Positions 7,216 through 15,995 of a stretch of DNA of 33,086 nt are shown one piece after another. Made by a program: the position numbers and the translations under genes. The stretch comes from Verrucomicrobiota bacterium (lineage in GTDB: Bacteria > Verrucomicrobiota > Verrucomicrobiia > Verrucomicrobiales > DEV007), in assembly GCA_030625775.1 (NCBI GenBank), contig DAOUQC010000058.1, positions 1 to 33,086 on the forward strand, in the 5' to 3' direction. Within the stretch, counting starts at the first letter, position 1. Every line of letters begins with the position of its first letter. The notes under the pieces were generated by a model. It saw only the letters and a list, made by a program, of their open reading frames with translations. It was not told where the DNA came from and did not search any database.

Positions 7216-10200
7216 TCACTCCTTTTCCGCCAGACAATACACCGAACCATCCTGCAAACTCAAGAAAAGCCGTCCGTTGGCCGCTGCCATACCATCAAAT
7301 ACCGGTGGCGACGGAAGTTTGATCTGCACGGTCTTTTTCCCGTCGGAAATTGCTGCCGCATATAAAATTCCACCTTTTTTGCCACGCCAGGCAGCCATCG
7401 CCGTTTCCGCATCCTTCAATTTCAATGCTTCCTCCCCATCACCCACAGGACTGAATTCATCCGGCGGACCTGCGATAAATACCATATCGGGTGTAGCAAC
7501 GAGCGCAGTAGCCAGCAGCGGAACCGTTTTGGTCCAGCGATACACAACCGTTGACTCCGCCGGAACCTTCTTTTTTTTGCCCTTGCGAGTGATCACTTCT
7601 TTTGGCGGTATCGTGCTGCGGTCATAGGAAAAAAGCTGATACTTTTCACCACCACGCCACTGGCCGGTATTGCCTCCAGGATATTTGTCGCGGCCAAAAC
7701 CGATGATCTGCTCATCGTCATAGGAAAGGATCCGCCCGGAAGCCACCCGGTTGCCCACTTTCCACCAACGACTCCAGTGTGATTGGAATTCATCATGTAC
7801 CACCCAGTAAGCACGATGCCACCAGGTATCGTCGAGCAGGCCAAGCGGGGTGAAAAGATGCACCCCTGTTCCGTTTTCATCCCCGGTCTTAAAGTCCACC
7901 TTCAGATGCCGCATGTAGAGGTCCGAATTGTCGGAAATGAGGATATCGGAAATGACCCCATGAACATCCTTGCGATCTTCCCCCGCTTTTGGAATATCCT
8001 GTTTGCCACTATCCTCTTCGGGACTCCAGATAGTGGTGGCTCCCAAACGATCTCCTGTAACCGGGTCGAGCTTGTGCAGACGTATTCCGCCGTCGAGATA
8101 AGAAGACCGACCGGCCGAACACACCAACTTGTTATCCTGAATCAACACCGCACCATGAACCGGCCAGGCGCTTTCCAGCTGACCACGAATCAATACCAGC
8201 CGTTCTTCCGGAGCTGCCCGAAAGCGCCAGGCCAGTTGACCATCACTGGCACGCAAAGCGTAAACCCAGCCATCAGCCGAACCAAAATAAACTCCCCCCT
8301 GATGAACCGTCGGAGGCGAATCAATTCTACCACCAACGGTGAATTCCCATTGCTGCTTGCCGCTTGTGAGATCCAGGGAATGCAAGGTGTGTTGATCAAT
8401 CGCCGCCACATAACAGCGTCCACCCGCCACCACCGGACTGGTGAGCGGCCCTCCCAAATCCACCTTCCACGCCTTGCCGAGATCCGTGGCGACTTTCGTT
8501 GAAGCCATTCCATTACGACCGGGAGATCCTCTGAACGTTGCCCACTCACCTTTTTGCTGTGAGCTGCCCGCTTTACCCTCAAGCTTGCCAAAGGCAGGGC
8601 CTTTTTCAAATCGCGGAGCCTTCGATACCTGCTTTTTACTCGGGTTGTTATACGTTGAAGCAAAAGCGTAAAGACCGCTCAGCTTGGTTTTCATATTACA
8701 GGCACAGGAATCCGGCGGCACATAGAGCAAGCCGTTGGCCGGCATGATTCCATATTGGCAAGTACCGCGAATCCAATCGTTCTCACGGATCTCACCGGTC
8801 TCGGTATTCACCATCTGCACCCCCATTTCACCAAACAGCATGTAGTTCCCAGCAACCTTGCCGCGGTAACACCTCGGATGCATATACGGCTTTGGAGTTT
8901 TGATCTCTTTCCTCACCTTGCCAGTGAGAGGATCAAGCGCCACCCGTGCCCCGTTTTTGCGCATCCACAAATCCTTGCCCACCAGCATCAGATCTGGCGG
9001 AGCATTGTATTCCTGCTTGCTTTCTCCCTGCCACAACAGTTTGCCGGTTTTAAAATCATAGGCGTGCACTTTTTTGAAATCGGCCGCCAACACGAACTTA
9101 TCTTCTACCACGATACTCGGAGACTCCCACTGCATTTCACCCGCACTGAGCTTGTTCTTCGAAATCGGCAGCTGCGCTTCAAAATCCGCACTCCAGGCTT
9201 CTTTGCCCGTCTCTCCATCAAGCGAAAAAACACGTGTTGGAGTCTGCACCAGAACACGATCATTTTTCAGTGCCATGCAGGGGAAAACCAGTTCATCCAC
9301 TTTTTCTTCCCAGAGAATTTCGCCGGTATAAACCTTCGCTTTCATGATCTTGCAATGATGAGGAAGAAATTCCCCACGTCGTCGAGCCGCATCGATTTCA
9401 TCGTGAGTGTCCACTTCTTCATCAATCAGCAAGGTGACCACCCCATCCTTGTAAATGATCTGTTTGGTTTTTTCAGAACCCGGAATGGTACGAATCGTTT
9501 TTCCCGTCGCTGCATCGAGCACCGAAACCGGATCGGTGAAGGCCATCGTTACAAAAACTTTGCCATCCGCAGCAACCAGGCGGAAAGGCAAACTCGCTGG
9601 CCCGGCACGAAATCGCCGATACTGACTCACCCAGTCTCCCATCCGACGACGCCAGAGTTCGATGCCGTTGAAAGCATCGCGGGCGATCAAATACCACTCA
9701 CTCGGCAGACGGATATCCACCCGCGGCCCGTCGTCGAGGATGTAGAACATCTTACCTCCACTCGACACCGCCGCGCTGAAACTCGCCTGCTGCTCATGCG
9801 CCCGGGCGAACTTGGGCGGAGCCATCCACTGAATCTGATCAGGCGGCCCCACCAAGGTGTCTGTCGAGACAGGATTATTGTCGGGCGAACGCAAAAAATG
9901 CTGCCAGTCATCCATCGCTTCCGGACGCGGCTTGACGATCTTCCTCCACTCCTTGCCCTCGCGAATCCACGCCTCACCATCAGGGACCAGAACCCGGGTC
10001 AATTCTTTCTCCGGAACCAGGTCCGCTTTTTCCACCACAATCAGGTTCACCAGGTTGTCGGCATAGGGAAGCGACTTGGATAGAAGCCGGTCGAAAACAA
10101 TATTCCCGTAATTCCCGGCCTTCAATTGCCGTTCACGGGCCCGGGCCACATTTTCAGCATCGGAATCCAAACCCTGAATACGAAAACCATCACCACCGAG

Positions 10201-10350
10201 CAACTGGGCTGTTGCCGAGCCATCGCCGCATCCGAGATGAACCACAAGCCCTCCCTTGAGTCCACTTGATTTCAGAACTTCGGCAGGGTCAGCAAAAGCT
10301 GGAGAGATGAGCAATACACACAGGGTGAGGGAGGAAATCAGGGGCTTCAT
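7216..10350 (-). CDS. Exported PQQ-like beta-propeller protein with N-terminal methyltransferase-like domain
   Basis: 1044 residues from the ATG at 10350. This start was chosen because MKPLISSLTLCVLLISPAFA is a clear signal peptide; a longer frame to 10419 would bury it. Residues about 22-130 look like a class I SAM methyltransferase: VVHLGCGDG (motif I, 36-44), a following acidic strand (QGLDSDAE), and LVPDGEAWI. The rest is PQQ-type propeller (PF13360/PF13570-like), with repeated units such as LDAATGKTIRTI, AYDFKTGKLLWQG, LDPLTGKVRKEI, SLDLTSGKQQWEF and ALRASDGQLAWRF, making probably two propellers. No quinoprotein dehydrogenase catalytic block was recognised, so redox activity is unproven. 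It is the last gene of the leftward run, 119 bp after its neighbour. A secreted methyltransferase-like fold is odd because SAM is cytoplasmic. Confidence 0.85.
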   Translation of the reverse strand: MKPLISSLTLCVLLISPAFADPAEVLKSSGLKGGLVVHLGCGDGSATAQLLGGDGFRIQGLDSDAENVARARERQLKAGNYGNIVFDRLLSKSLPYADNLVNLIVVEKADLVPEKELTRVLVPDGEAWIREGKEWRKIVKPRPEAMDDWQHFLRSPDNNPVSTDTLVGPPDQIQWMAPPKFARAHEQQASFSAAVSSGGKMFYILDDGPRVDIRLPSEWYLIARDAFNGIELWRRRMGDWVSQYRRFRAGPASLPFRLVAADGKVFVTMAFTDPVSVLDAATGKTIRTIPGSEKTKQIIYKDGVVTLLIDEEVDTHDEIDAARRRGEFLPHHCKIMKAKVYTGEILWEEKVDELVFPCMALKNDRVLVQTPTRVFSLDGETGKEAWSADFEAQLPISKNKLSAGEMQWESPSIVVEDKFVLAADFKKVHAYDFKTGKLLWQGESKQEYNAPPDLMLVGKDLWMRKNGARVALDPLTGKVRKEIKTPKPYMHPRCYRGKVAGNYMLFGEMGVQMVNTETGEIRENDWIRGTCQYGIMPANGLLYVPPDSCACNMKTKLSGLYAFASTYNNPSKKQVSKAPRFEKGPAFGKLEGKAGSSQQKGEWATFRGSPGRNGMASTKVATDLGKAWKVDLGGPLTSPVVAGGRCYVAAIDQHTLHSLDLTSGKQQWEFTVGGRIDSPPTVHQGGVYFGSADGWVYALRASDGQLAWRFRAAPEERLVLIRGQLESAWPVHGAVLIQDNKLVCSAGRSSYLDGGIRLHKLDPVTGDRLGATTIWSPEEDSGKQDIPKAGEDRKDVHGVISDILISDNSDLYMRHLKVDFKTGDENGTGVHLFTPLGLLDDTWWHRAYWVVHDEFQSHWSRWWKVGNRVASGRILSYDDEQIIGFGRDKYPGGNTGQWRGGEKYQLFSYDRSTIPPKEVITRKGKKKKVPAESTVVYRWTKTVPLLATALVATPDMVFIAGPPDEFSPVGDGEEALKLKDAETAMAAWRGKKGGILYAAAISDGKKTVQIKLPSPPVFDGMAAANGRLFLSLQDGSVYCLAEKE

Positions 10351-10469
10351 GGAACAGACATTTTCCCAGTTGTGAGAGGACCGGGCAACGCCTTTTATTG
10401 GCGCGTTCACGTGAGCCAATGAATATCCAATCCTCCGTTTTTCACCATGAAGGAATTCTCTTCTTCATT

Positions 10470-11192
10470 TCACCTGCCTCTGCCAGCTATCAGATAACCG
10501 ATTCCCAAAGCCACAAGCAAGCCCACGCCCCAAACCACAAACTGCTTCCATGTTATTTTCGCAGTCTCGGCAGCTGCCGTTTCTTCTTTTCCTATCACAC
10601 TCAAAGCCACCGGAAACGACTCATCTCCACCCAACATGATCTGCCAGGGAACCTCCTTGCCAGGCGGAAGACCCGACACCTGCGCACCCGCCCACCAGAA
10701 AACCACATTCTGCTGACAATCATCCGGCAGGAAAAAGGACATCTGCTTTTTGTCAGGCAAAGGTTTCCACTTCCATTTCAATGTGAGGATTTTATGTTTT
10801 GTTCCGTTTCCCTCCGCCACCACTCCCGACTCCAATTCTTCCAAACCCGCCCCGCCAATCGGCACCGGACTGTCCTGCGGAAAACTGATATCCTCCTCAA
10901 AATCACCCTTCGCCACATTGGCTACTGGCACAAGCTCACCTTCAATCCCACTCCTCACCTGCATTAAAGAATTGAGCGCTTCAACTGCCTGCTCCCGGTT
11001 TTCGATATTGGGATTGTCGGAAATCTGAATACTCAGCGACAGCTCGACTGAACCATCAATCTGATTTTGACTCCAGCGGGCAAAAACAAAATCCGAGCTG
11101 TGAGCGGACGCTCCTTCAGTGCTCACCAGGAGCAAAAAAAAAGTCGCCACCGCCCCTTGTACCAGACGGTTGGTGACTTTTAAAAAAAACAT
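10470..11192 (-). CDS. Unrecognised exported protein with C-terminal membrane anchor
   Basis: 240 residues; family not recognised. Visible: an N-terminal signal sequence (hydrophobic about 12-28, ending ASA), a mature region starting HSSDFVFARW, a beta-rich middle, three Trp residues in the WKWKPLP/FWW blocks, and a C-terminal membrane helix (about 216-236) ending in AGRGR. It is therefore probably anchored in the inner membrane with the bulk in the periplasm. The AHSSD-type mature N-terminus and layout are vaguely like the periplasmic part of HupE/UreJ-like proteins, but this is not strong enough for a name. It starts only 6 bp after the NHL-repeat gene, so the two are almost surely cotranscribed. 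A GAAGG lies very close to the ATG. Confidence 0.8.
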   Translation of the reverse strand: MFFLKVTNRLVQGAVATFFLLLVSTEGASAHSSDFVFARWSQNQIDGSVELSLSIQISDNPNIENREQAVEALNSLMQVRSGIEGELVPVANVAKGDFEEDISFPQDSPVPIGGAGLEELESGVVAEGNGTKHKILTLKWKWKPLPDKKQMSFFLPDDCQQNVVFWWAGAQVSGLPPGKEVPWQIMLGGDESFPVALSVIGKEETAAAETAKITWKQFVVWGVGLLVALGIGYLIAGRGR

Positions 11193-11198
11193 CGCCTT

Positions 11199-12173
11199 CT
11201 ACTGCTTGTCGAAACGAAGCACACGACCGTGCACGTTCCACTCAGTTACGATGATGTTGCCATCGGCGTCAAAGGTGAGCCCGTGAGGTGCAGTGCAGAC
11301 TCCTGTTTTCCAGTTACCCGGCTTGACCTTGTTAGTGCTGATCTCACCCTTGGTTTCGTTTTTGCCAAGCTCGGCCACCACTTTGCCCTCTTTATCGAGA
11401 ACCACTGCGCGTCCGGCCAATTCCGCTACCGCAACCAGGTCACCGTGAAAATCAGCGGAGCAAGGCAGGCGGATTCCTTCAGCGATCACGCCGAGAAACT
11501 TGCCGTCGAGATCCAAATGAACCAAACGGCGATTCGCCCGGTCACAGACCAAGAGGCGATTTGGCTCGAAGCGCGGATCAACAAAAACCTTGTGAGCTGT
11601 TTTAAAATTGTAGGGCTCTCCTTTACCTCCAAAAGTAGTGAGATATTTTCCTGTCTTGTTGAAACGGTGAATGAAATCCCTGCCGTAGCCATCTGCGATG
11701 TAGATATCACCTGTCGGCCCCACCGTCACAGAAGTTAATTTGAGCACCTTGCCGTCCTTGCCGCCTTTAAACTTTTCCGGAATCGTCGCCTGGCCATCAA
11801 TCGTAAGAACCACCGTGCCATCCAGTTTCATTTTCACCATTTTCGCTTTGCCAAGCACTGATGCGTAAATGAAATCTTCGCCGCCTTCATTGTTGATGAT
11901 GAAGCCGTGCAAAGTCATCGGTGCACCTTCCACGTTGCGCAGGTATTTCCCATCCTTGGCGTAAACCTGGATCCCCCCTCTGTCTCCCTCAACACTGATA
12001 TAAACGTTGCCCTTGGAATCGACTGCCGCATCACCATGAGAATTACCAATATGATCCATTCCTTCCGGCGCTTTCAACCAGTCCGGAACCAACTTGTAAG
12101 AAACTTCGGCCTGCAGCAGGCTCGCCGTCGCGAACACCGCCGCGCTTGTCAGGGTGATAATAAGAGTTTTCAT
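11199..12173 (-). CDS. Exported NHL-repeat / six-bladed beta-propeller protein
   Basis: 324 residues. Signal peptide MKTLIITLTSAAVFATASLLQA. The mature protein is made of NHL/SMP-30-like propeller blades: DAAVDSKGNVYISVEG, YAKDGKYL, SVTVGPTGDIYIADGYG, HRFNKTGKYLTTFG, LVCDRANRRLVHLDLDGKFLG, and GLTFDADGNIIVTEW. The order resembles the family related to peptidyl-alpha-hydroxyglycine lyase and gluconolactonase-type propellers. No reaction can be assigned. The pair of His residues near blade starts (MDHIGNSHGD and APHGLTF) could bind a metal, which is inference. It is third in a same-strand series after GSDH and the cupredoxin (67-bp gap) and sits 6 bp before the membrane-anchored protein. Confidence 0.85.
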   Translation of the reverse strand: MKTLIITLTSAAVFATASLLQAEVSYKLVPDWLKAPEGMDHIGNSHGDAAVDSKGNVYISVEGDRGGIQVYAKDGKYLRNVEGAPMTLHGFIINNEGGEDFIYASVLGKAKMVKMKLDGTVVLTIDGQATIPEKFKGGKDGKVLKLTSVTVGPTGDIYIADGYGRDFIHRFNKTGKYLTTFGGKGEPYNFKTAHKVFVDPRFEPNRLLVCDRANRRLVHLDLDGKFLGVIAEGIRLPCSADFHGDLVAVAELAGRAVVLDKEGKVVAELGKNETKGEISTNKVKPGNWKTGVCTAPHGLTFDADGNIIVTEWNVHGRVLRFDKQ

Positions 12174-12240
12174 GGGATTGTTTTTTGTTCCTTGTTTTGT
12201 TGAAATTATTATTCGGCTTTAGATACGGAAATTTCGCAAT

Positions 12241-12801
12241 TCACTTCGCCTCCACGGGTTCCTCACCATCGACCGTGTAAACAGGTGCCTTGGCCTCATC
12301 GCTGATCTCAAGACCCAGCCAGTGACCTGCGAGACAGTGAGTGGGAAATCCGCAGACAAAAGCGTAATCCCCTGATTCATCGGCAACAAAGGTGAACTTG
12401 GCCTGCTTGGCGATCGCCACCGTGGGATCCGGTGACGACGCTCCGTCCCAGTAGGGATCCCCCACTTGCATTTTTCTGGTTTTCTCTTCCTCAACCACAA
12501 CCACGCTATGTGGAACCGGGCTGGCATTTTTAAACTGTACCTCCACCGTCCAGCCAGTAGGTATGGTGTAAACGGCACGGCCTTTGAAGTGACCGTTAAA
12601 ATTCATGCCGTGATTGGCATCGTTATAAGTCGCGATGATCAGAACCTTGACGGTCTTCGGCTTGTCCCCCAGTGAGATAAAACCCGCCTCATCCGCCGGT
12701 TTTTTTTCTTCAGCCTCCGCAGACGCCAAAGCCCCCAGCAAACAAGTTGTTGTGGCTGACAAAAAAAGACGCCTATCCATTGATGATTTAGATTCAAACA
12801 T
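12241..12801 (-). CDS. Sulfocyanin/plastocyanin-like cupredoxin, exported
   Basis: 186 residues. MDRRLFLSATTTCLLGALASAEA (residues 8 on) is a Tat-like signal. The upstream ATG at 12801 is preferred because GGAG lies 6 bp before it, while the internal ATG has none. The mature part is a single cupredoxin fold with the sulfocyanin-style block MNFNGHFKGRAVYTIPTGW. Copper ligands visible are His98 (PHSVVVV), Cys150 and His155 in CGFPTHCLAGHW. In sulfocyanin-type proteins the pattern C-x4-H-x4-M supplies an axial Met; here that position is His160, and an extra Cys156 sits beside His155. The likely role is a periplasmic one-electron carrier. It lies 20 bp after the GSDH gene, making it a candidate electron acceptor for that enzyme. 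Confidence 0.88.
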   Translation of the reverse strand: MFESKSSMDRRLFLSATTTCLLGALASAEAEEKKPADEAGFISLGDKPKTVKVLIIATYNDANHGMNFNGHFKGRAVYTIPTGWTVEVQFKNASPVPHSVVVVEEEKTRKMQVGDPYWDGASSPDPTVAIAKQAKFTFVADESGDYAFVCGFPTHCLAGHWLGLEISDEAKAPVYTVDGEEPVEAK

Positions 12802-12821
12802 AAAGAACTCCAGCCTTACTA

Positions 12822-14153
12822 TTACTTGGCTTCAAGCGCTATGGTCTTGGCCCCATCCGGCACTTTGTCAGAGGGCACCAGCTTCCAAACCGAACCCGGC
12901 TCGTTGTCATACGGATCCACCGGGCCGCCATAGTTAGGAGTCGCCGTGGTCACGTAAATCGTGCCGTCCTCCGCATCTCCAGAACCGGTAAAACGCAGCG
13001 TCGAATCCAACAGTTCCTCCATCTGCCATTTGCCTGCTCCATCGCGGGCCATGCCCCAGAGTTTGCCTGACCCCCAGTCACCGACAAAATAGGTGCCGTC
13101 GAGTGAAGGGTATTTTTTGCCGCGATAAACACCCATACCTACTACACAGATACCCTGGTCAACGTGACTGTATTGGCCGATCGGCATGATGCCCACCTTC
13201 GGTGCATTTTTTGCCGAAAGAGGAAAAGGATAAGTGCCACACATGAATTTCCATCCGTAGTTTTCACCGCCTTTACTGCCAGCTGTCTGCAAGCTGATCT
13301 CTTCCCAGTGATTCTGTCCAACATCGGCGATGTACATTTCACCCGTCTTACTGTCGAAATGCATCTTCAGAGGATTACGCACTCCGTATGCCCAGATTTC
13401 GGGGCGGGCTTCCGGATGAATTGAAGCAAATTTTTCTTCGCTCACACCAAACAGTACCATCAGCTGTTTGGGAGTAATGAAGGGATTGTCCGGAGGAATT
13501 GCGTAACCTCTGTCTGCCGTGTGACTGTTGACGTCGATACGCAGAATCTTAGCCAGTAAAGTGCTCAAATCCTGACCCGCACTCAGCACATCACCTTCCC
13601 AACCACCATCGCCACTGCCGATGTAAAGATAACCATCCGGTCCAAAGACCAGTTCACCACCATTGTGATTGGCGTAAGGTTGCGGAATCTGCATCACCAC
13701 CCGGGCGCTGTCGGGATCCGCTTTGTCCGGTTTTTTGGGATCAACTTTGTATTCAACGATGAGCGAGTCGCCATTGAACCACATGTCGGAATAATGAACG
13801 TAAAACTTCCCGTTCTTTTTAAACTCGGGATGAAACTCAATATCATAAAGTCCCTGCTCCAGAAAAGAACTCACCGTCGTATCCTTGATATCGAGAAAGG
13901 GTCTTTTCTGCAACTTGCCGTCCTTGATGATACGCACTATGCCAGGACGCTCCACCACAAAAATGCGGCCGCTGCCGTCTTTGGCGGAGGCGATATTGAT
14001 CGGATCGATCAACCCACTGGCGACTTCAACCAACTGAACAGAAACTTTTTTTGCCAACTTGCCCCCAGGCTCGGCAGTATTCGGCGGTTGTTGGGCGGAG
14101 AGCGGCGTCAGGCCGAGCAACAGACAAGTAGCTGTAATAAGGGGCTTTTTCAT
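12822..14153 (-). CDS. PQQ-dependent sugar dehydrogenase (glucose/sorbosone dehydrogenase family)
   Basis: 443 residues with signal peptide MKKPLITATCLLLGLTPLSA. The rest is one six-bladed GSDH/HHIP-type propeller: RIFVVERPGIVRII (blade 1), FLEQGLYDIEFHPEF, NHNGGELVFGPDGYLYIGSGDGG (the most conserved block of the family), LAKILRIDVN, EIWAYGVRNPLKM, YIADVGQNHWEEI, and a final GSGDAEDGTIYVTTATP. Family knowledge: soluble periplasmic aldose or alcohol oxidation with PQQ; substrate unknown here. No PQQ synthesis genes are in the window, so the cofactor would come from elsewhere. It is first after the transporter (85 bp) and precedes the cupredoxin by 20 bp. No Shine-Dalgarno is visible. Confidence 0.9.
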   Translation of the reverse strand: MKKPLITATCLLLGLTPLSAQQPPNTAEPGGKLAKKVSVQLVEVASGLIDPINIASAKDGSGRIFVVERPGIVRIIKDGKLQKRPFLDIKDTTVSSFLEQGLYDIEFHPEFKKNGKFYVHYSDMWFNGDSLIVEYKVDPKKPDKADPDSARVVMQIPQPYANHNGGELVFGPDGYLYIGSGDGGWEGDVLSAGQDLSTLLAKILRIDVNSHTADRGYAIPPDNPFITPKQLMVLFGVSEEKFASIHPEARPEIWAYGVRNPLKMHFDSKTGEMYIADVGQNHWEEISLQTAGSKGGENYGWKFMCGTYPFPLSAKNAPKVGIMPIGQYSHVDQGICVVGMGVYRGKKYPSLDGTYFVGDWGSGKLWGMARDGAGKWQMEELLDSTLRFTGSGDAEDGTIYVTTATPNYGGPVDPYDNEPGSVWKLVPSDKVPDGAKTIALEAK

Positions 14154-14238
14154 ATTTTTAACGAGATCGAATATTTGAGAGTAAAAGATAAAAACAAAGC
14201 TTTCCCTTAAACGTCCAGAAAATTAAAAATCTTACGCT

Positions 14239-15924
14239 TTATTTCATGTAATGTTTTTTGTCCACCGGATGCACCGCCAGATTGGCGAAAAAACCAATCA
14301 CCAACAAGGCTGCCATGGCATACATCGTCGTATTGTAGAGGCTTGAAGTCGGATCCAGTGTTCCTTGCGGAGCAATTTCCATCAGCTTGGAAACCGTTAC
14401 ACTTTTTGCCGCCATCAGCTGCTCCAGCTTGTCCACCGATGCCCCGAAGGTTTGCTGGAATTGTTCGGGATCAACTTTTGCAGACAAATCACGAACAGCT
14501 TTGTCAACTGAGCTTTGACGCAAGGAGGTGATCACCAAGGGGCCGAGAACCCCTGCCGTGCTCCACGCGGTCAGCAGACGTCCATGAATTCCACCGACAA
14601 ACTTGGTTCCAAATATGTCTGCCAGATAAGCAGGAATCGTTGCGAAGCCACCTCCATACATAGTGAAAATCAGCATCGTCGCCGCATAAAAAATCACTAA
14701 CCAGATCGTCGCCGGCGAAGCGCTGACCGCACTGGCCGCGAAGGGAATCGAAAGGTAAAGCAGCGTTCCGATCACAAAAAAACAGTGATAGGTATTTTTC
14801 CGCCCAATGTAATCCGACATGCTCGCCCAGAAAAAACGCCCCCCCATATTGAATACGCTGATCATCAATACATAGGTCGCTGCGAAAGACCCTTCTGCAT
14901 CTACAAACGCCGGCAGTGCAGATCCGAAAATTTCACCTATCATTGTTTTGGCGACCCCGATCACGCCAATACCTGCCGTAACGTTAAAACACAGCACGAT
15001 CCACAGAAGATAGAATTGGCGTGTTTTTAACGCTTCATTAATCTCAACGTTATGCTGGGTGATCATCTTCCTCGAAGAATCTCCCTCTACCGGAGGTGTC
15101 CATCCTTCCGGCTTCCAACCCTCTGCCGGCACACGATACGAAAAAGATGCAACAATCATCACCACGAAATAAACCAATCCAAGGGTAATGAAGGTGCTCG
15201 CCGCACCCGTATTACCGGTTCCCACTACGTAAACACCTTCCAGCAGGCCACCACTAACATCCGCTGCAGCAGCCACTACCACCTCTACTTTTTTTCCTGC
15301 CACCTCGGCAAAACGCACTCCTCCTTCGGTAACCAAATTCACAGCGTCCACCGCACCAAGGTATTCAGGGGTCTCCGAAAAAGTTTTCAACAACCACCTT
15401 TTGATCGGCGCCGCAATCATCGCACCACCACCAAAACCCATGATTGCCATTCCTGTCGCCATGCCCCGGTGATCCGGAAACCAGCGAATCAAGGTGCTGA
15501 CCGGCGACACATAACCCAAACCCAGGCCACAGCCGCCGAAAAAACCATAACCCAGATAGATCAGCCAAAGCTGATGTGTGGAAATGCCCACGCTACCAAT
15601 TAAAAACCCACCCCCCCACAAGCAGGCCGCTGTCACTCCCACACAACGGGGCCCGACTCGTTCCAACCATTTCCCCGCAATCGCCGCCGCCAGACCAAGA
15701 AAAACAATCGCTGTGGAAAAAATCCATACCACCTGGCTCAAGGCCCAGTCCCCTGCCGCAGGAACAATAACTCCCAACTCCCGCATCAAAGCCGGATTAA
15801 AAATACTCCACGCATAGACCGAACCAATGCACAGGTGAATGGCGATCGAAGCCGGTGGCACCAGCCAGCGATTGTAACCCGGTGGTGCGATGATCGACTC
15901 TTTAAGGAGGGTTTTTGGGATCAT
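14239..15924 (-). CDS. MFS transporter, oxalate/formate antiporter (OFA) family
   Basis: 561 residues from the ATG at 15924. An in-frame TTG at 15954 is rejected because the added residues come from a repeat copy (15934-15958). About 12 membrane helices. OFA marks include NRWLVPPASIAIHLCIGSVYAWSIF in TM1, YGFFGGCGLGLGYVSP in TM4, and RWFPDHRGMATGMAIMGFGGGA after it. Two unusual hydrophilic insertions stand out: about 60 residues after TM6 (AVDAVNLVTEGG on, Val-rich) and about 65 before the last helix (LSAKVDPEQFQQTFGAS on). Related members carry organic anions such as oxalate, formate, lactate or pyruvate; the substrate here is unknown. It lies 85 bp upstream of the GSDH gene on the same strand and may lead the same transcript. 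Confidence 0.9.
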   Translation of the reverse strand: MIPKTLLKESIIAPPGYNRWLVPPASIAIHLCIGSVYAWSIFNPALMRELGVIVPAAGDWALSQVVWIFSTAIVFLGLAAAIAGKWLERVGPRCVGVTAACLWGGGFLIGSVGISTHQLWLIYLGYGFFGGCGLGLGYVSPVSTLIRWFPDHRGMATGMAIMGFGGGAMIAAPIKRWLLKTFSETPEYLGAVDAVNLVTEGGVRFAEVAGKKVEVVVAAAADVSGGLLEGVYVVGTGNTGAASTFITLGLVYFVVMIVASFSYRVPAEGWKPEGWTPPVEGDSSRKMITQHNVEINEALKTRQFYLLWIVLCFNVTAGIGVIGVAKTMIGEIFGSALPAFVDAEGSFAATYVLMISVFNMGGRFFWASMSDYIGRKNTYHCFFVIGTLLYLSIPFAASAVSASPATIWLVIFYAATMLIFTMYGGGFATIPAYLADIFGTKFVGGIHGRLLTAWSTAGVLGPLVITSLRQSSVDKAVRDLSAKVDPEQFQQTFGASVDKLEQLMAAKSVTVSKLMEIAPQGTLDPTSSLYNTTMYAMAALLVIGFFANLAVHPVDKKHYMK

Positions 15925-15933
15925 GGGGGAAGG

Positions 15934-15958
15934 GGAATAATTAATATTGAACAAGGAA
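15934..15958 (+). repeat. Left inverted repeat flanking the four-helix-bundle gene
   Basis: 25 bases, ending in TTGAACAAGGAA. It matches the reverse complement of 16464-16488 at all but three positions. It is followed by AATTCAGAATGTCGGAGG, an extension not present at the right end. Confidence 0.75.
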
Positions 15959-15995
15959 TTCAGAATGTCGGAGGAATGAAAAGAAAAAATGGAAG

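Noticed and set aside
8755-10083. 442-residue open frame on the plus strand
   Set aside because: It lies wholly antisense to the PQQ-type propeller gene, is rich in His and Arg, and shows no domain pattern; it is a shadow frame.
10351-10419. Upstream start for the PQQ-type propeller protein
   Set aside because: It would place 23 extra residues before a clean signal peptide.
15925-15954. TTG-initiated extension of the OFA transporter
   Set aside because: The added residues (FNINYSPSP) come from the inverted repeat copy, and no ribosome binding site supports the TTG.
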